From Dolichospermum compactum NIES-806 (GTDB lineage Bacteria; Cyanobacteriota; Cyanobacteriia; Cyanobacteriales; Nostocaceae): DNA of 48,527 nt. The notes below the pieces were generated by a model, which did not search any database, was not told the DNA's origin, and worked only from the letters and a program-made list of their open reading frames with translations. Position 1 is the first letter of the stretch. Every line of letters starts with the position of its first letter. Both the position numbers and the translations under genes were made by a program. The stretch covers positions 1,158,525 through 1,207,051 of the forward strand of contig NZ_AP018316.1 in assembly GCF_002368115.1 (NCBI RefSeq), given 5' to 3'. Positions 16,224 to 24,147 of the stretch are shown here, piece after piece.

Positions 16224-17208
16224 ATGAAAATAGACAGCATATTTTACAAAAGAATGAAACAGGGAACAGGGAACAGGGAGCAAATAAAAAACTTTAGTTC
16301 TGAGTTTAAAGCTCAGTCAAAAAAAGGATGTTTTTAAAAGATGCGTAGCACGAAAAAAACAGTGTCATTATTTCAATCTCATGTTTTTAAACATGAGTTT
16401 TTCCTGTTCCCTGTTCCCTCTGAAAGATTATTTCAAGAAATACCTAGCATATTTTTTGAACTGATTGGTAACTCTCCCCAACTAGCAGAACTTTATCAAT
16501 TTTCATCAGTTGAAGTCAACAGCCTTGAGAATAGATGGAGTTTTCTTCCCTAACCACAATACAGATAACCCCATCTACTTTTTAGAAGTACAATTTCAAT
16601 CAGATAAGGATCTCTACCATAGACTTTTTAGCGAAATATTTCTTTACATTCGCCAAAACAACCCCAAAAATCACTGGAGTGCTGTAGTTATCTATCCAAC
16701 CCGCAGCATAGATACACAAGATATTCAGCATTATCAAGAATTCTTCACCAGTCAACGAGTTAGAGTTATTTATCTCGATGAATTAGCAGAAACAACATCT
16801 TTACCCATTGGTATTGCTACAATAAAACTAATCATCGCTAACGCAGATAATTCCATTACCCAAGCTAGAGAATTAATTACCAGAACTAAACAAGAGATAA
16901 ATTCTCAACTTCAACAGCAACAACTCTTACAAATTATCGAGACAATTTTAATTTACAAGTTTCCAAGAATGAATAGGGAGGAAATAGAAGCCATGTTTGG
17001 ATTAAGTGAGTTAAAACAAACCCGATTTTATCAAGAAGCAAAAGAAGAGGGAAAGGAAGAAGGTGAACGCAAAGCTAAGTTAGATGCAGTTCCTGGTTTA
17101 ATAGCATTAGGTTTAACTAAAGAACAAATCGCACAAGTTTTAAATTTAAGTCTGGAAGAAATTAGCCAGATTATCCAACAACAGAATATCAACACAAAGG
17201 ACAAATAA
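16224..17208 (+). pseudogene. DUF2887 / Rpn-type nuclease-like gene, split by a mobile element and frameshift
   Basis: Exon-like pieces restore a DUF2887 protein (the cyanobacterial Rpn/PD-(D/E)XK-type family). ATG at 16224 encodes MKIDSIFYKR. A 169-bp insertion follows, and the frame resumes at 16428 with LFQEIPSIFFELIGNSPQLA. At ~16515 the reading shifts by one base (SSVEV then STALRIDGVFFP). The rest is open to 17208, including NPIYFLEVQFQSDKDLYHRL and a C-terminal Glu/Lys-rich helix with TKEQIAQVLNLSLEEISQII. Two separate lesions show the gene is dead. A 232-aa C-terminal product from a TTG at 16510 is conceivable. Confidence 0.75.
16254..16422. mobile_element. 169-bp inverted-repeat element with 5-bp target duplication
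   Basis: The insertion in the DUF2887 gene is flanked by AAAGA at 16249-16253 and 16423-16427. Removing one copy restores the frame Y-K-R-L-F-Q. The ends are inverted CAGGGAACAGGGAACAGG-type repeats. An internal perfect palindrome CTCATGTTTTTAAACATGAG (16378-16397) is present. There is no open frame of note. A related partial copy in reverse orientation lies at 43031-43089. The size and duplication fit a MITE, whose mobiliser is unknown. Confidence 0.75.
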
Positions 17209-17254
17209 AAATGATTTAATCAGTTCCAGAAAATACTACTGTTGAAGAAAAGGA

Positions 17255-17375
17255 GATTACCTAATCAATAGAATTAAACAAGACATAGATTCTCCACTTC
17301 AACAGTAATACGTAGTACAAATCATCTAAACCAGTTTAGTGTATAGAACTTCACAAAAATAAATCTTCAATGAAG
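17255..17375 (+). pseudogene. DUF2887 C-terminal relic
   Basis: Reading through stops gives IKQDIDSPLQQ-stop-YVVQII-stop-TSLVY, which lines up with TKQEINSQLQQQQLLQIIET of the DUF2887 gene just upstream. It appears to be a heavily decayed second copy of the same family, left from a tandem duplication. It fills most of the gap before murF. Confidence 0.45.
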
Positions 17376-17430
17376 GTGACACAAAAAATGATAAGGTTAT
17401 TACCTTTAAAATACCCTATCGTTTATCAGT

Positions 17431-18786
17431 ATGTCAGTCTCTATCACTATCTCTCAACTGCTTGAAGTTCTTATCGCTGAACCTGTGAATGTATCTGTAT
17501 CTACCTTAACTCAGTTGGCTATTGGGATACAAACAGATACCCGCATTTTGCAACCAGGGAAAGTGTTTTTGGCTTTGCGAGGAGAAAAGTTTGACGGACA
17601 TGATTTTGTACCCACAGCGATCGCTCAAGGGGCTATAGTTGCAATAGTTGATCATCATTACGAAAATCCCGGTTTTCCGGTTTTGCGGGTTAAAGATACT
17701 TTAAAGGCATATCAACAAATTGCTAAATGGTGGCGCGAAAGCTTTGCTATTCCCGTAATTGGTATCACAGGTTCAGTAGGGAAAACCACAACTAAAGAAT
17801 TAATTTCCGCAGTTTTAGCCACAAAAGGCAAAGTTCATAAAACCTACGGGAATTTTAATAATGAAATTGGTGTTCCCAAAACCCTGTTAGAAATGGGTAG
17901 AGACAATGACTTTGCTGTGATTGAAATGGCGATGCGGGGAAGAGGACAAATTGCGGAACTTACAGAAATTGCTACGCCAACAATTGGGGTAATTACTAAT
18001 GTAGGAACGGCACATATTGAATTACTGGGTTCAGAGGAAGCCATTGCTGAAGCTAAGTGTGAATTATTAGCAACCATGCCAAATGATAGTATCGCTATTC
18101 TTAATTATGATAATACCTTATTAATGGATACAGCCGCGAAGTTTTGGCAGGGGAAAGTTATCAGTTATGGCTTTTCTGGTGGCGATATTCAAGGAATATT
18201 AACTGATAATGAAATTGTAGAAGTTGCCGGAATGCGCCTACCTTTACCTTTACCTGGTCGTCATAATGCCACCAATTTTTTAGCAGCTTTAGCAGTAGCT
18301 CAGGTATTAGAAATTGATTGGCAATTATTGCAATCTGGTATCATGGTGAATATGCCCACAGGTAGAAGTCAACGCTTCACTTTAGCTAATGATGTGGTGA
18401 TTTTAGATGAAACCTATAATGCTGCGCCAGAAGCCATGTTAGCCGCTTTGCAGTTGTTAGCAGACACACCAGGAAAGCGGAAAATTGCAGTTTTAGGGGC
18501 AATGAAGGAATTAGGAGAAAGATCCCCAGAACTTCATCAAAAAGTTGGAGAAATGGTCAAAAATTTGCATCTTGATGGGTTATTAGTATTAGTTGATAGT
18601 AAAGATGCGGAAATTATTGCTAATAGTGCTGATAATATATCTTGTGAATGTTTCACTACCCATGCTGACTTGGTAACAAGATTAAAAACATTTATGCAAA
18701 CAGGCGATCGCTTATTATTCAAAGCAGCCCATTCTGTGGGATTAGATCGAGTTGTTAACCAATTACGGGCTGAATTCACCAATTAA
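17431..18786 (+). CDS. murF: UDP-N-acetylmuramoyl-tripeptide--D-alanyl-D-alanine ligase
   Basis: MurF (451 aa) adds D-Ala-D-Ala to the UDP-MurNAc-tripeptide in the last cytoplasmic step of peptidoglycan precursor synthesis, using ATP. The N-terminal substrate domain has TQLAIGIQTDTRILQPGKVF and FVALRGEKFDGHDF-like sequence. The central ATPase has GITGSVGKTTTKEL (111-124) and NFNNEIGVPKTLLEM (141-155). The C-terminal domain has DETYNAAPEAMLAAL and LGAMKELGERS. All motifs are intact. No other mur gene is adjacent. Confidence 0.95.
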   Translation: MSVSITISQLLEVLIAEPVNVSVSTLTQLAIGIQTDTRILQPGKVFLALRGEKFDGHDFVPTAIAQGAIVAIVDHHYENPGFPVLRVKDTLKAYQQIAKWWRESFAIPVIGITGSVGKTTTKELISAVLATKGKVHKTYGNFNNEIGVPKTLLEMGRDNDFAVIEMAMRGRGQIAELTEIATPTIGVITNVGTAHIELLGSEEAIAEAKCELLATMPNDSIAILNYDNTLLMDTAAKFWQGKVISYGFSGGDIQGILTDNEIVEVAGMRLPLPLPGRHNATNFLAALAVAQVLEIDWQLLQSGIMVNMPTGRSQRFTLANDVVILDETYNAAPEAMLAALQLLADTPGKRKIAVLGAMKELGERSPELHQKVGEMVKNLHLDGLLVLVDSKDAEIIANSADNISCECFTTHADLVTRLKTFMQTGDRLLFKAAHSVGLDRVVNQLRAEFTN

Positions 18787-19207
18787 AAAGAGTTGAAAAT
18801 TGTATTTTCAATATGTTGTCTATTTCCTATAGTTTAGACAAAACAAACTTAATTAAGTCAGTATTTTCTCAGAAATATAATCCACAAAAAAATCACGCTC
18901 TTTTTTAGAAATGTTGTATGGAACATCTCTACTATAGCGGTATGCACTTGAATGAGATACATCATCAGCCCCCTCCCTGAATCCCCCCCGCACCGTGTAC
19001 ACACATCCTTACCCCTTATATCAAAAACAATTAACCATTAATTGCTATCAATAGCCAGACAAAAATAATTCAATAAAGTCTTATCCATTAACATTAAAGC
19101 CTTGCATTTATGAATTATTTTTGAAAGAATCAAAACAAAGGTTAGTCAATATCAAGTCTAATCTCATTCGTTTGATGCCAAGACCAATATATAAAGGAGG
19201 AATTATC
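18787..19207. other. intergenic region with CCCTCC-type repeat, upstream of peptide genes
   Basis: The part at 18941-19020 (GTATGCACTTGAATGAGATA, then CCCCCTCCCTGAATCCCCCC, then a CACCGTGTACACACATCC segment) belongs to a dispersed repeat seen again near 31440-31545 and 41955-42020. On the minus strand, an unplaced open stretch (18860-18985) ends ERDFFVDYISEKILT; it may be a gene relic, but I cannot name it. The last 100 bp before 19208 are AT-rich and should hold the promoter of the peptide gene. Confidence 0.45.
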
Positions 19208-19390
19208 ATGGCTAATATCAAAATATCCACACTACTTCCTGTCGGTTATGATTTATTTAATGATGCTGCTAGTTTCCTCAATGAATTAGCTACCGAAGAA
19301 GTACAAGATGTTTTTGGTGGAGGTTACGGTGGCTATGGTAGAGGTTATGGTGGTTACAAGCACCGTTGCTGCTGGGGTTGCTGTTGTTAA
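19208..19390 (+). CDS. double-glycine-leader peptide precursor, Gly/Tyr/Cys-rich core (RiPP-like)
   Basis: This 60-aa peptide starts at the ATG at 19208, with AAAGGAGGAATTATC just before it; the longer frame from 19121 is not needed. The leader is MANIKISTLLPVGYDLFNDA followed by ASFLNELATEEVQDVFGG, the ELxxxExxxVxGG pattern cut by double-glycine peptidase transporters. The predicted core after GG is GYGGYGRGYGGYKHRCCWGC followed by CC: four Tyr, and five Cys in seven residues. Such precursors become secreted, often modified, bacteriocin-like peptides in cyanobacteria. No modifying enzyme or transporter is adjacent. A second precursor follows 130 bp downstream. The leader type is clear, the modification is unknown. 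Confidence 0.75.
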   Translation: MANIKISTLLPVGYDLFNDAASFLNELATEEVQDVFGGGYGGYGRGYGGYKHRCCWGCCC

Positions 19391-19520
19391 CATTACCAAA
19401 AATAGCTGTTAGTTAATTAACAGCTATTATGAATATTCAGAATAGTAATTTTTATTTTTTACTACTATTCTGAATATTAAATTGTATTTGCTTAAAACAA
19501 TATATCAAGGAGAAATTGTC

Positions 19521-19703
19521 ATGGCTAATATCCAAATATCTCCACTACTTCCCGTAGGCTATGATTTATTTAATGCTGCTAATAGTTTCCTCAATGAACT
19601 AGCTACTGAGGAAGTACAAAACATTTTTGGTGAAGGTTGTTATAGTGGAGGTTATAGTGCTAGTGGAAGTTATAGTGGTCAGAAATGGGGTAGCTATTGT
19701 TAA
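19521..19703 (+). CDS. double-glycine-leader peptide precursor, Gly/Ser/Tyr core (RiPP-like)
   Basis: This 60-aa peptide starts at the ATG at 19521 after CAAGGAGAAATTGTC. The leader MANIQISPLLPVGYDLFNAA plus NSFLNELATEEVQNIFGEG is nearly the same as that of the upstream gene, at both DNA and protein level. The core is quite different: CYSGGYSASGSYSGQKWGSY ending in C. The cleavage site is GE-G rather than GG, so processing may differ (cut after GEG, or not cut). A near-invariant leader with a hypervariable core is the mark of ribosomal peptide families. Confidence 0.72.
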   Translation: MANIQISPLLPVGYDLFNAANSFLNELATEEVQNIFGEGCYSGGYSASGSYSGQKWGSYC

Positions 19704-19754
19704 ACTTCAAAAAAGCTGTTAGTTACAGCAATACATTCGCCATTTTTTGTAGGT

Positions 19755-19826
19755 TGGATTATACCTGAACGGTACAATAAATGAACGTGCCACTTCTCAG
19801 TAACGCGAACAACCCAACCTATGAAT
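19755..19826. repeat. inverted repeat around TAGGTTGG
   Basis: TGTAGGTTGG (19758-19767) is followed at the far end by CCAACCTATG (19815-19824), so the RNA can fold back. The spacer is unremarkable. A relative (TAGGTTGGGTTGACGTATGT) lies at 39741. It sits between the peptide genes and a convergent membrane-protein gene and may act as a terminator. Confidence 0.5.
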
Positions 19827-19867
19827 CAAGGCTTGTTTCAATTTGGCAAAGCTGACTTTTGTTGTAA

Positions 19868-20197
19868 TTACTTGCCAAAAGAAAACAATTGTAGAGAATT
19901 TCTCCGCCAGATAATTATCAAAATATTAGTCAATAAACAGGTAATTGCTAAGGATAACAGGATGTAAGTTGGCGGCATAACCACACCAATCATAAACCAA
20001 GTATAAACGTGCAGCATCATAATACTAGCAAACGTACACGCGAACCCTATAGACATCCACACCTGACCCATAGGACGATTGAGAACGGTGAGGACAATTG
20101 TTAATAAAGTTGTCAGAATGTTGGCTGGAACAAGAAAGGCACAAATGCCTACACAGTTATTGCGGGAAAATTCAATTAAGGTGTTGAAATCTAACAT
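19868..20197 (-). CDS. conserved cyanobacterial membrane protein
   Basis: This 109-aa protein has an N-terminal cap (MLDFNTLIEFSRNNCVGICA) and about three membrane spans, near residues 18-38, 48-72 and 76-97 (the last including YILLSLAITCLLTNILIIIW). RNNCV...FLVPANILTT and MLHVYTWFMIGVVMPPTYIL recur in a conserved cyanobacterial family with no known function. The C-terminus is basic and cytosolic by the positive-inside rule. It is convergent with the peptide genes. Confidence 0.7.
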   Translation of the reverse strand: MLDFNTLIEFSRNNCVGICAFLVPANILTTLLTIVLTVLNRPMGQVWMSIGFACTFASIMMLHVYTWFMIGVVMPPTYILLSLAITCLLTNILIIIWRRNSLQLFSFGK

Positions 20198-20407
20198 TAA
20201 TTTTTGGGGATAATTGTAGTAGGTTCTTGTTATTAAGTTTTATTATAAATAATATGGTTACTGAAATTATATTACCTTAAAAGTGAGTGATCGCGTCATT
20301 TATGTAACAATTTTTAAAGAATTAGCCTTAGTAACTAAATTTATTAATCATAGAGACGCTGTGAGAAACGTCTCTACAAGGTTTCGCAGATGAAAAACTC
20401 TGTCGGA

Positions 20408-20809
20408 TTAACCCATCAAGATCACAGTATCAATAACGTGAATCACGCCATTATCAGCATCAATATCCGCTGCTAAAACTGTGGCATTTTTCACCTCAAA
20501 ACCATCTTCACAATTAATTTTAATAGGAGAACCTTCCACAGAAGTAACTGTACCAAGTTTCGCCAAATCAGCCTTTGTTAACTTGCCAAGCACGACATGA
20601 TAGGTGAGAATGCGTGCTAATTGGGGAATATTTTGTAATAAAGTTGTAATTGTGCCTGGTGGTAACTTAGCAAAAGCGTCATCAGTGGGTGCAAACACGG
20701 TGAATGGACCCGGACTTTTTAATGTTTCCACTAACCCAGCAGCAGAGACAGCAGCCACCAAAGTTTTAAACGCATCATTACTAACTGCAATATCAACAAT
20801 ATCAGCCAT
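20408..20809 (-). CDS. fasciclin (FAS1) domain protein
   Basis: This is a single FAS1 domain of 133 aa. The start at 20809 (MADIVDIAVSNDAF) has GAGG 8 bp upstream; the longer frame from 20926 overlaps the divergent gene's leader and is less likely. FAS1 box H1 is GPFTVFAPTDDAFAKLPPGT, and H2 is ILTYHVVLGK. There is no signal peptide, so it is predicted cytosolic, like the FAS1 subunit CupS of CO2-uptake NDH-1. The gene lies far from the ndh-cup operon in this window, and I do not assign it as CupS. Confidence 0.85.
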   Translation of the reverse strand: MADIVDIAVSNDAFKTLVAAVSAAGLVETLKSPGPFTVFAPTDDAFAKLPPGTITTLLQNIPQLARILTYHVVLGKLTKADLAKLGTVTSVEGSPIKINCEDGFEVKNATVLAADIDADNGVIHVIDTVILMG

Positions 20810-20929
20810 GGATTTTACCTCTGATCTAGCAAAGCTTCTACAAGATAGTAAATCATGTTTAAGTTTTATTAATGACAATTCTGGTAGAATATACTCTGAT
20901 GATTTTCTTAAGGTTTTTTTATACATAAA

Positions 20930-21868
20930 ATGGATAAACGCACTTATGCAATACTAGGAACTGGCGCATTAGGCGGATTTTATGGTGCAAAGCTACAAAA
21001 ATCCGGTTTAGAAGTTCACTATTTACTCAAAAGTGATTATCAACAAGTCAGGGAAAATGGTTTAATTATTCAGTCTAAAGACGGTGACTTTACCCTTCCC
21101 CAAGTCAATGCTTATAATGATGTCAATAAAATGCCACAGTGTGATGTGGTCATAATATCATTAAAAACTACTCAAAATCAACTTCTACCAGATTTATTAC
21201 CACCCATAGTTAAAAATAATGGCGTAGTATTGGTATTGCAAAATGGCATGGATATAGAACCAGAAATTGCCAAAATTGTAGATAATGTTAACATTATTGG
21301 CGGTTTATGTTTTCTCTGTTCTAACAAAGTCGCACCAGGACATATTCATCATTTAGATTATGGACAAATTAGTTTAGGTGCTTATGCTTCTAATTATCAA
21401 TCAACTGGCATTACTAAACAAATGGAAGAAATTGCCAGCGACTTTGAAAAAGCAGGTATATCAATAGAACTATTAGAAGATTTACTTTTAGCCCGTTGGA
21501 AAAAATTAGTCTGGAATATTCCCTATAATGGCTTATCTGTAATTCTTGATGGGAGAACAGATGAATTAATGACGGATATTCACACTCATCAATTAGTAGA
21601 AAGTTTGATGAGGGAAGTAGTAGTAGGGGCAAAAAGTACCGGGAGAATCATTCCTGAAAGTTTTATAGAAACAATGTTAGATTACACCTTGAAAATGAAA
21701 CCTTACCGCACTAGCATGAAAATTGATTTTGATGAAAAGCGTCCTTTAGAAGTAGAAGCAATTTTTGGTAATCCATTAAGAAAAGCAGAATTAGCAGGTG
21801 TAAATTTGCAGCAAATTCGTTGTTTATATCAACAATTGAAGTTTTTGGATATGAGAAATAGAAGTTAA
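20930..21868 (+). CDS. ketopantoate reductase (PanE/ApbA) family protein
   Basis: The 312-aa protein has an N-terminal Rossmann domain, YAILGTGALGGFYGAKLQKS (residues ~6-25), VVIISLKTTQN, and VLQNGMDIEPEIA, with the NADP-side and ketopantoate-family Asn. The C-terminal domain has LLARWKKLVWNIPYNGLSVI with the catalytic-type Lys, and later MKPYRTSMKIDFDEKRPLEV, which fits the family's S-M-x-x-D motif. The family includes 2-dehydropantoate 2-reductase of coenzyme A synthesis and other 2-oxoacid reductases. Cyanobacteria carry several, so panE is not certain. It is divergent from the FAS1 gene. Confidence 0.85.
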   Translation: MDKRTYAILGTGALGGFYGAKLQKSGLEVHYLLKSDYQQVRENGLIIQSKDGDFTLPQVNAYNDVNKMPQCDVVIISLKTTQNQLLPDLLPPIVKNNGVVLVLQNGMDIEPEIAKIVDNVNIIGGLCFLCSNKVAPGHIHHLDYGQISLGAYASNYQSTGITKQMEEIASDFEKAGISIELLEDLLLARWKKLVWNIPYNGLSVILDGRTDELMTDIHTHQLVESLMREVVVGAKSTGRIIPESFIETMLDYTLKMKPYRTSMKIDFDEKRPLEVEAIFGNPLRKAELAGVNLQQIRCLYQQLKFLDMRNRS

Positions 21869-22004
21869 ATCTAGATCCTGACTCATTCTATACAAAAAAT
21901 GGATACATCAACTATCTTTAGAGGTGTTATTTAAAGGGATAAAGGCAAGAAAAAACCCTTACCCCTATGAGAATTTTGCGCAAATCAGGCAAGGTAGATA
22001 GTAT

Positions 22005-22562
22005 TTATTCGACAACGTTCTCCTTCACTAATCTTTGGTCAGATGCTACTGCCAGAAGTTCTTCTACAATATCCCAAGCTGCTGCACATTCACGAGAAGA
22101 ATCACCCTTAGTTGTACAAATTGTTCTCGCTTCTTCCCGTGCAACTTCTATTTCGTCTTCAATAAAGATGCGTTTTGGATTTTCAAACAAATCACTTTTT
22201 CTGAGGATATCGGTAATTGAGACGATTCCTAATAGCTTACCTTTAATTACAGGAGCGCGACGGATGCCTGTATTGGCAAATAAGCGGGCTACATACTCCA
22301 CCCCAAGTTCAGGATTGACAACAATACAAGGCTTGGTCATAATTTCATAAACTCGCACTTGTTTGGAGTCTTTACCGTAAGCAGCAACTTTATAAACAAT
22401 ATCAGTTTCACTGACCATACCATAGGGGTCATTTTCTGTGCGAGGTTCAACAATTAAAGATCGCAAACCTTTATATTTCATTAAATCTACAGCTTCTGCT
22501 ACGGTTGCTGAACCACGAATTGTTACAACTTCTGTGGTCATTATGTCTTCAGCTTTCATCAT
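22005..22562 (-). CDS. two-CBS-domain protein (copy 1)
   Basis: This is a tandem CBS (Bateman) module of ~185 aa. The start at the ATG at 22562 gives MMKAEDIMTTEVVTIRGSAT, aligned with the neighbouring copy; a frame from 22583 adds seven residues. CBS1 includes GLRSLIVEPRTENDPYGMVS, and CBS2 includes VNPELGVEYVARLFANTGIR and GKLLGIVSITDILRKSD. Such modules bind adenine nucleotides. The C-terminus is longer than in copy 2, adding EDEIEVAREEARTICTTKGD and more. It is the last gene of a thioredoxin/zinc-ribbon/CBS/CBS run. Confidence 0.88.
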   Translation of the reverse strand: MMKAEDIMTTEVVTIRGSATVAEAVDLMKYKGLRSLIVEPRTENDPYGMVSETDIVYKVAAYGKDSKQVRVYEIMTKPCIVVNPELGVEYVARLFANTGIRRAPVIKGKLLGIVSITDILRKSDLFENPKRIFIEDEIEVAREEARTICTTKGDSSRECAAAWDIVEELLAVASDQRLVKENVVE

Positions 22563-22721
22563 CGGTTTATAAGTTCCTATCAATAGTTGGATTGAAATTT
22601 GTGGGTAACTTTTGAATTGTAATGAATTTGCAAAAATTCCGTTTCAGCTTTCTCCAGATTGCTCATTATTCTTATGTAAATGAGTATGCTTAACTGGGCA
22701 AAAAAACATGAATTATTGGAT

Positions 22722-23177
22722 TTAATCTTCGTAAACTCTGGCTTCTAAAGCATCGGGAAATTCCTGACAATACATCTCAAAATAGCTTTTTGGATTTTCC
22801 ACAAAGTCACTTTTTCTGAGAATATCAGTAATTGAGATGATTCCTAATAGTTTACCTTTAATGACAGGAGCGCGACGGATGCCTGTATTGGCAAATAAGC
22901 GGGCTATATACTCCACACCAAGCTCAGGATTGACGACAATACAAGGCTTGGTCATAATTTCATAAACTCGCACTTGTTTGGGGTCTTGACCATAAGCACC
23001 AACTTTATAAACAATATCAGTTTCAGTTATCATGCCATAGGGGTCATTTTCTGTGCGAGGTTCGACAATTAAAGAGCGCAGATGGCGTTCTTTCATTAGT
23101 GCTACAGCTTCTGCTACGGTTGCTGAACCGCGAATTGTCACAACTTCTGTGGTCATTATGTCTTCAGCTTTAATCAT
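22722..23177 (-). CDS. two-CBS-domain protein (copy 2)
   Basis: This 151-aa Bateman module is nearly the same as the downstream CBS gene through residue ~120 (MIKAEDIMTTEVVTIRGSAT, GRRAPVIKGKLLG-like region), so it is a recent tandem duplicate. The tails differ: here NPKSYFEMYCQEFPDALEAR. Its ATG overlaps the TGA of the zinc-ribbon gene (ATGA), so translation is coupled. In plants, two-CBS proteins (CBSX) bind and regulate thioredoxins. A thioredoxin gene two positions upstream makes a similar role plausible here, by inference only. Confidence 0.88.
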   Translation of the reverse strand: MIKAEDIMTTEVVTIRGSATVAEAVALMKERHLRSLIVEPRTENDPYGMITETDIVYKVGAYGQDPKQVRVYEIMTKPCIVVNPELGVEYIARLFANTGIRRAPVIKGKLLGIISITDILRKSDFVENPKSYFEMYCQEFPDALEARVYED

Positions 23178-23533
23178 GGTTGAAATCCTGAAAGTAATGA
23201 GTATGAATTTTTGGGATTTTGATTTGGTAAATGTCTACATATGGGGGAGAATAAAATAGATTTACTCATCTCTAATATGTGCTGTTTAGAAACTTCTGGA
23301 GAAAGATTAGATGTCGTTAATGGCTGAAAATTACTTGGTATTCCAGGTGCGTAAGCTTCAATGACACTTCCATCCAGAGAGCGTATTACCATCAGGTAGT
23401 CACAAACTGGACACTCTGTGCGGATAATTTGATTAATCAAAGAATACTTGTGAGCTAGTTTTTCATCAGTTAAAAACTGACGTTTTGCTTGACTACCGCA
23501 ATTAGGACATGGAAATATATACGCTCTCTGCAT
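23174..23533 (-). CDS. small zinc-ribbon protein
   Basis: The 119-aa protein has CPNCG (residues 9-13) and CPVCD (41-45), two Cys pairs forming a zinc-ribbon, followed by YLMVIRSLDGSVIEAYAPGI, a tract conserved in a cyanobacterial family sometimes labelled as PriA-like without good cause. The C-terminal half is Ser/Asn-rich and probably disordered. It sits 21 bp after thioredoxin and overlaps the next CBS gene, so all belong to one operon. The function is unknown. The Cys pairs could make it a thioredoxin target. Confidence 0.75.
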   Translation of the reverse strand: MQRAYIFPCPNCGSQAKRQFLTDEKLAHKYSLINQIIRTECPVCDYLMVIRSLDGSVIEAYAPGIPSNFQPLTTSNLSPEVSKQHILEMSKSILFSPICRHLPNQNPKNSYSLLSGFQP

Positions 23534-23554
23534 GGAGAAACCCCCTCAAGAATG

Positions 23555-23905
23555 TTAAAGTATTTTGTTTAAAGCTGTGGTGAATTTTTCATAGGGAACT
23601 ACCCCAACAACTATTTCTGATAATTCACCGTTATTGAAAAACATAACTGCGGGAATACTGCGAATACCGTACTTTTTCGCAACGCTTTGGTTTTCGCCTT
23701 CACCAACGTCTAATTTGACCACTTTTACCTGATCTTTGTATTCTTCGGCTAGTTTATCCATTAAAGGAGCAACCATCCTACAAGGTCCGCACCAAGTTGC
23801 GGTACAGTCCATGACAAACAACTCCTTTGCCTCTAAGAGCGATTCAAATTCTGATTTTTGGATATATTTAACAAGACTTTCATTCAGACTCTCAGAAGTA
23901 GCCAT
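23555..23905 (-). CDS. thioredoxin
   Basis: This 116-aa thioredoxin has the active site WCGPC at residues 38-42 (CTATWCGPCRMVAPLMDKLA), KVVKLDVGEGENQSVAKKYG, and the cis-Pro loop RSIPAVMFF. The start at the ATG at 23905 (MATSESLNES) has GGAGAAACCT before it; the ATG five codons upstream is not preferred. The active site is canonical, so disulfide reductase activity is expected. It is the first gene of the operon with the zinc-ribbon and two CBS proteins. Confidence 0.93.
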   Translation of the reverse strand: MATSESLNESLVKYIQKSEFESLLEAKELFVMDCTATWCGPCRMVAPLMDKLAEEYKDQVKVVKLDVGEGENQSVAKKYGIRSIPAVMFFNNGELSEIVVGVVPYEKFTTALNKIL

Positions 23906-24147
23906 AGGTTTCTCCAGCAAAAATTTAAATTGGTGATTATGTAGTTGTAAGATGGAAAATTGTCAAATAATTGAGGTTATTTGTTGAGGTAACGCAAGGC
24001 TCAGAAGTTCTATAACTCTGATGCCATAGAAATTGTAATCTTTTGATTTTTCTTTTCTTTCGCATAAAATAGGCAGGAAGTTTACTTTATTTTTGTGTCA
24101 TGCAGATAAAATATTTTTTCCTGATTTGATTGATATTTTTCCAGCAG

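Noticed and set aside
16341..16553. 70-codon open frame as an independent gene
   Set aside because: Its first half is translated mobile element and its second half is the middle of the disrupted DUF2887 gene.
20408..20809. FAS1 protein as CupS of the CO2-uptake complex
   Set aside because: It is cytosolic FAS1 of suitable size but lies ~12 kb from ndhF-ndhD-cup on the other strand; FAS1 proteins are common and I see no CupS-specific feature.
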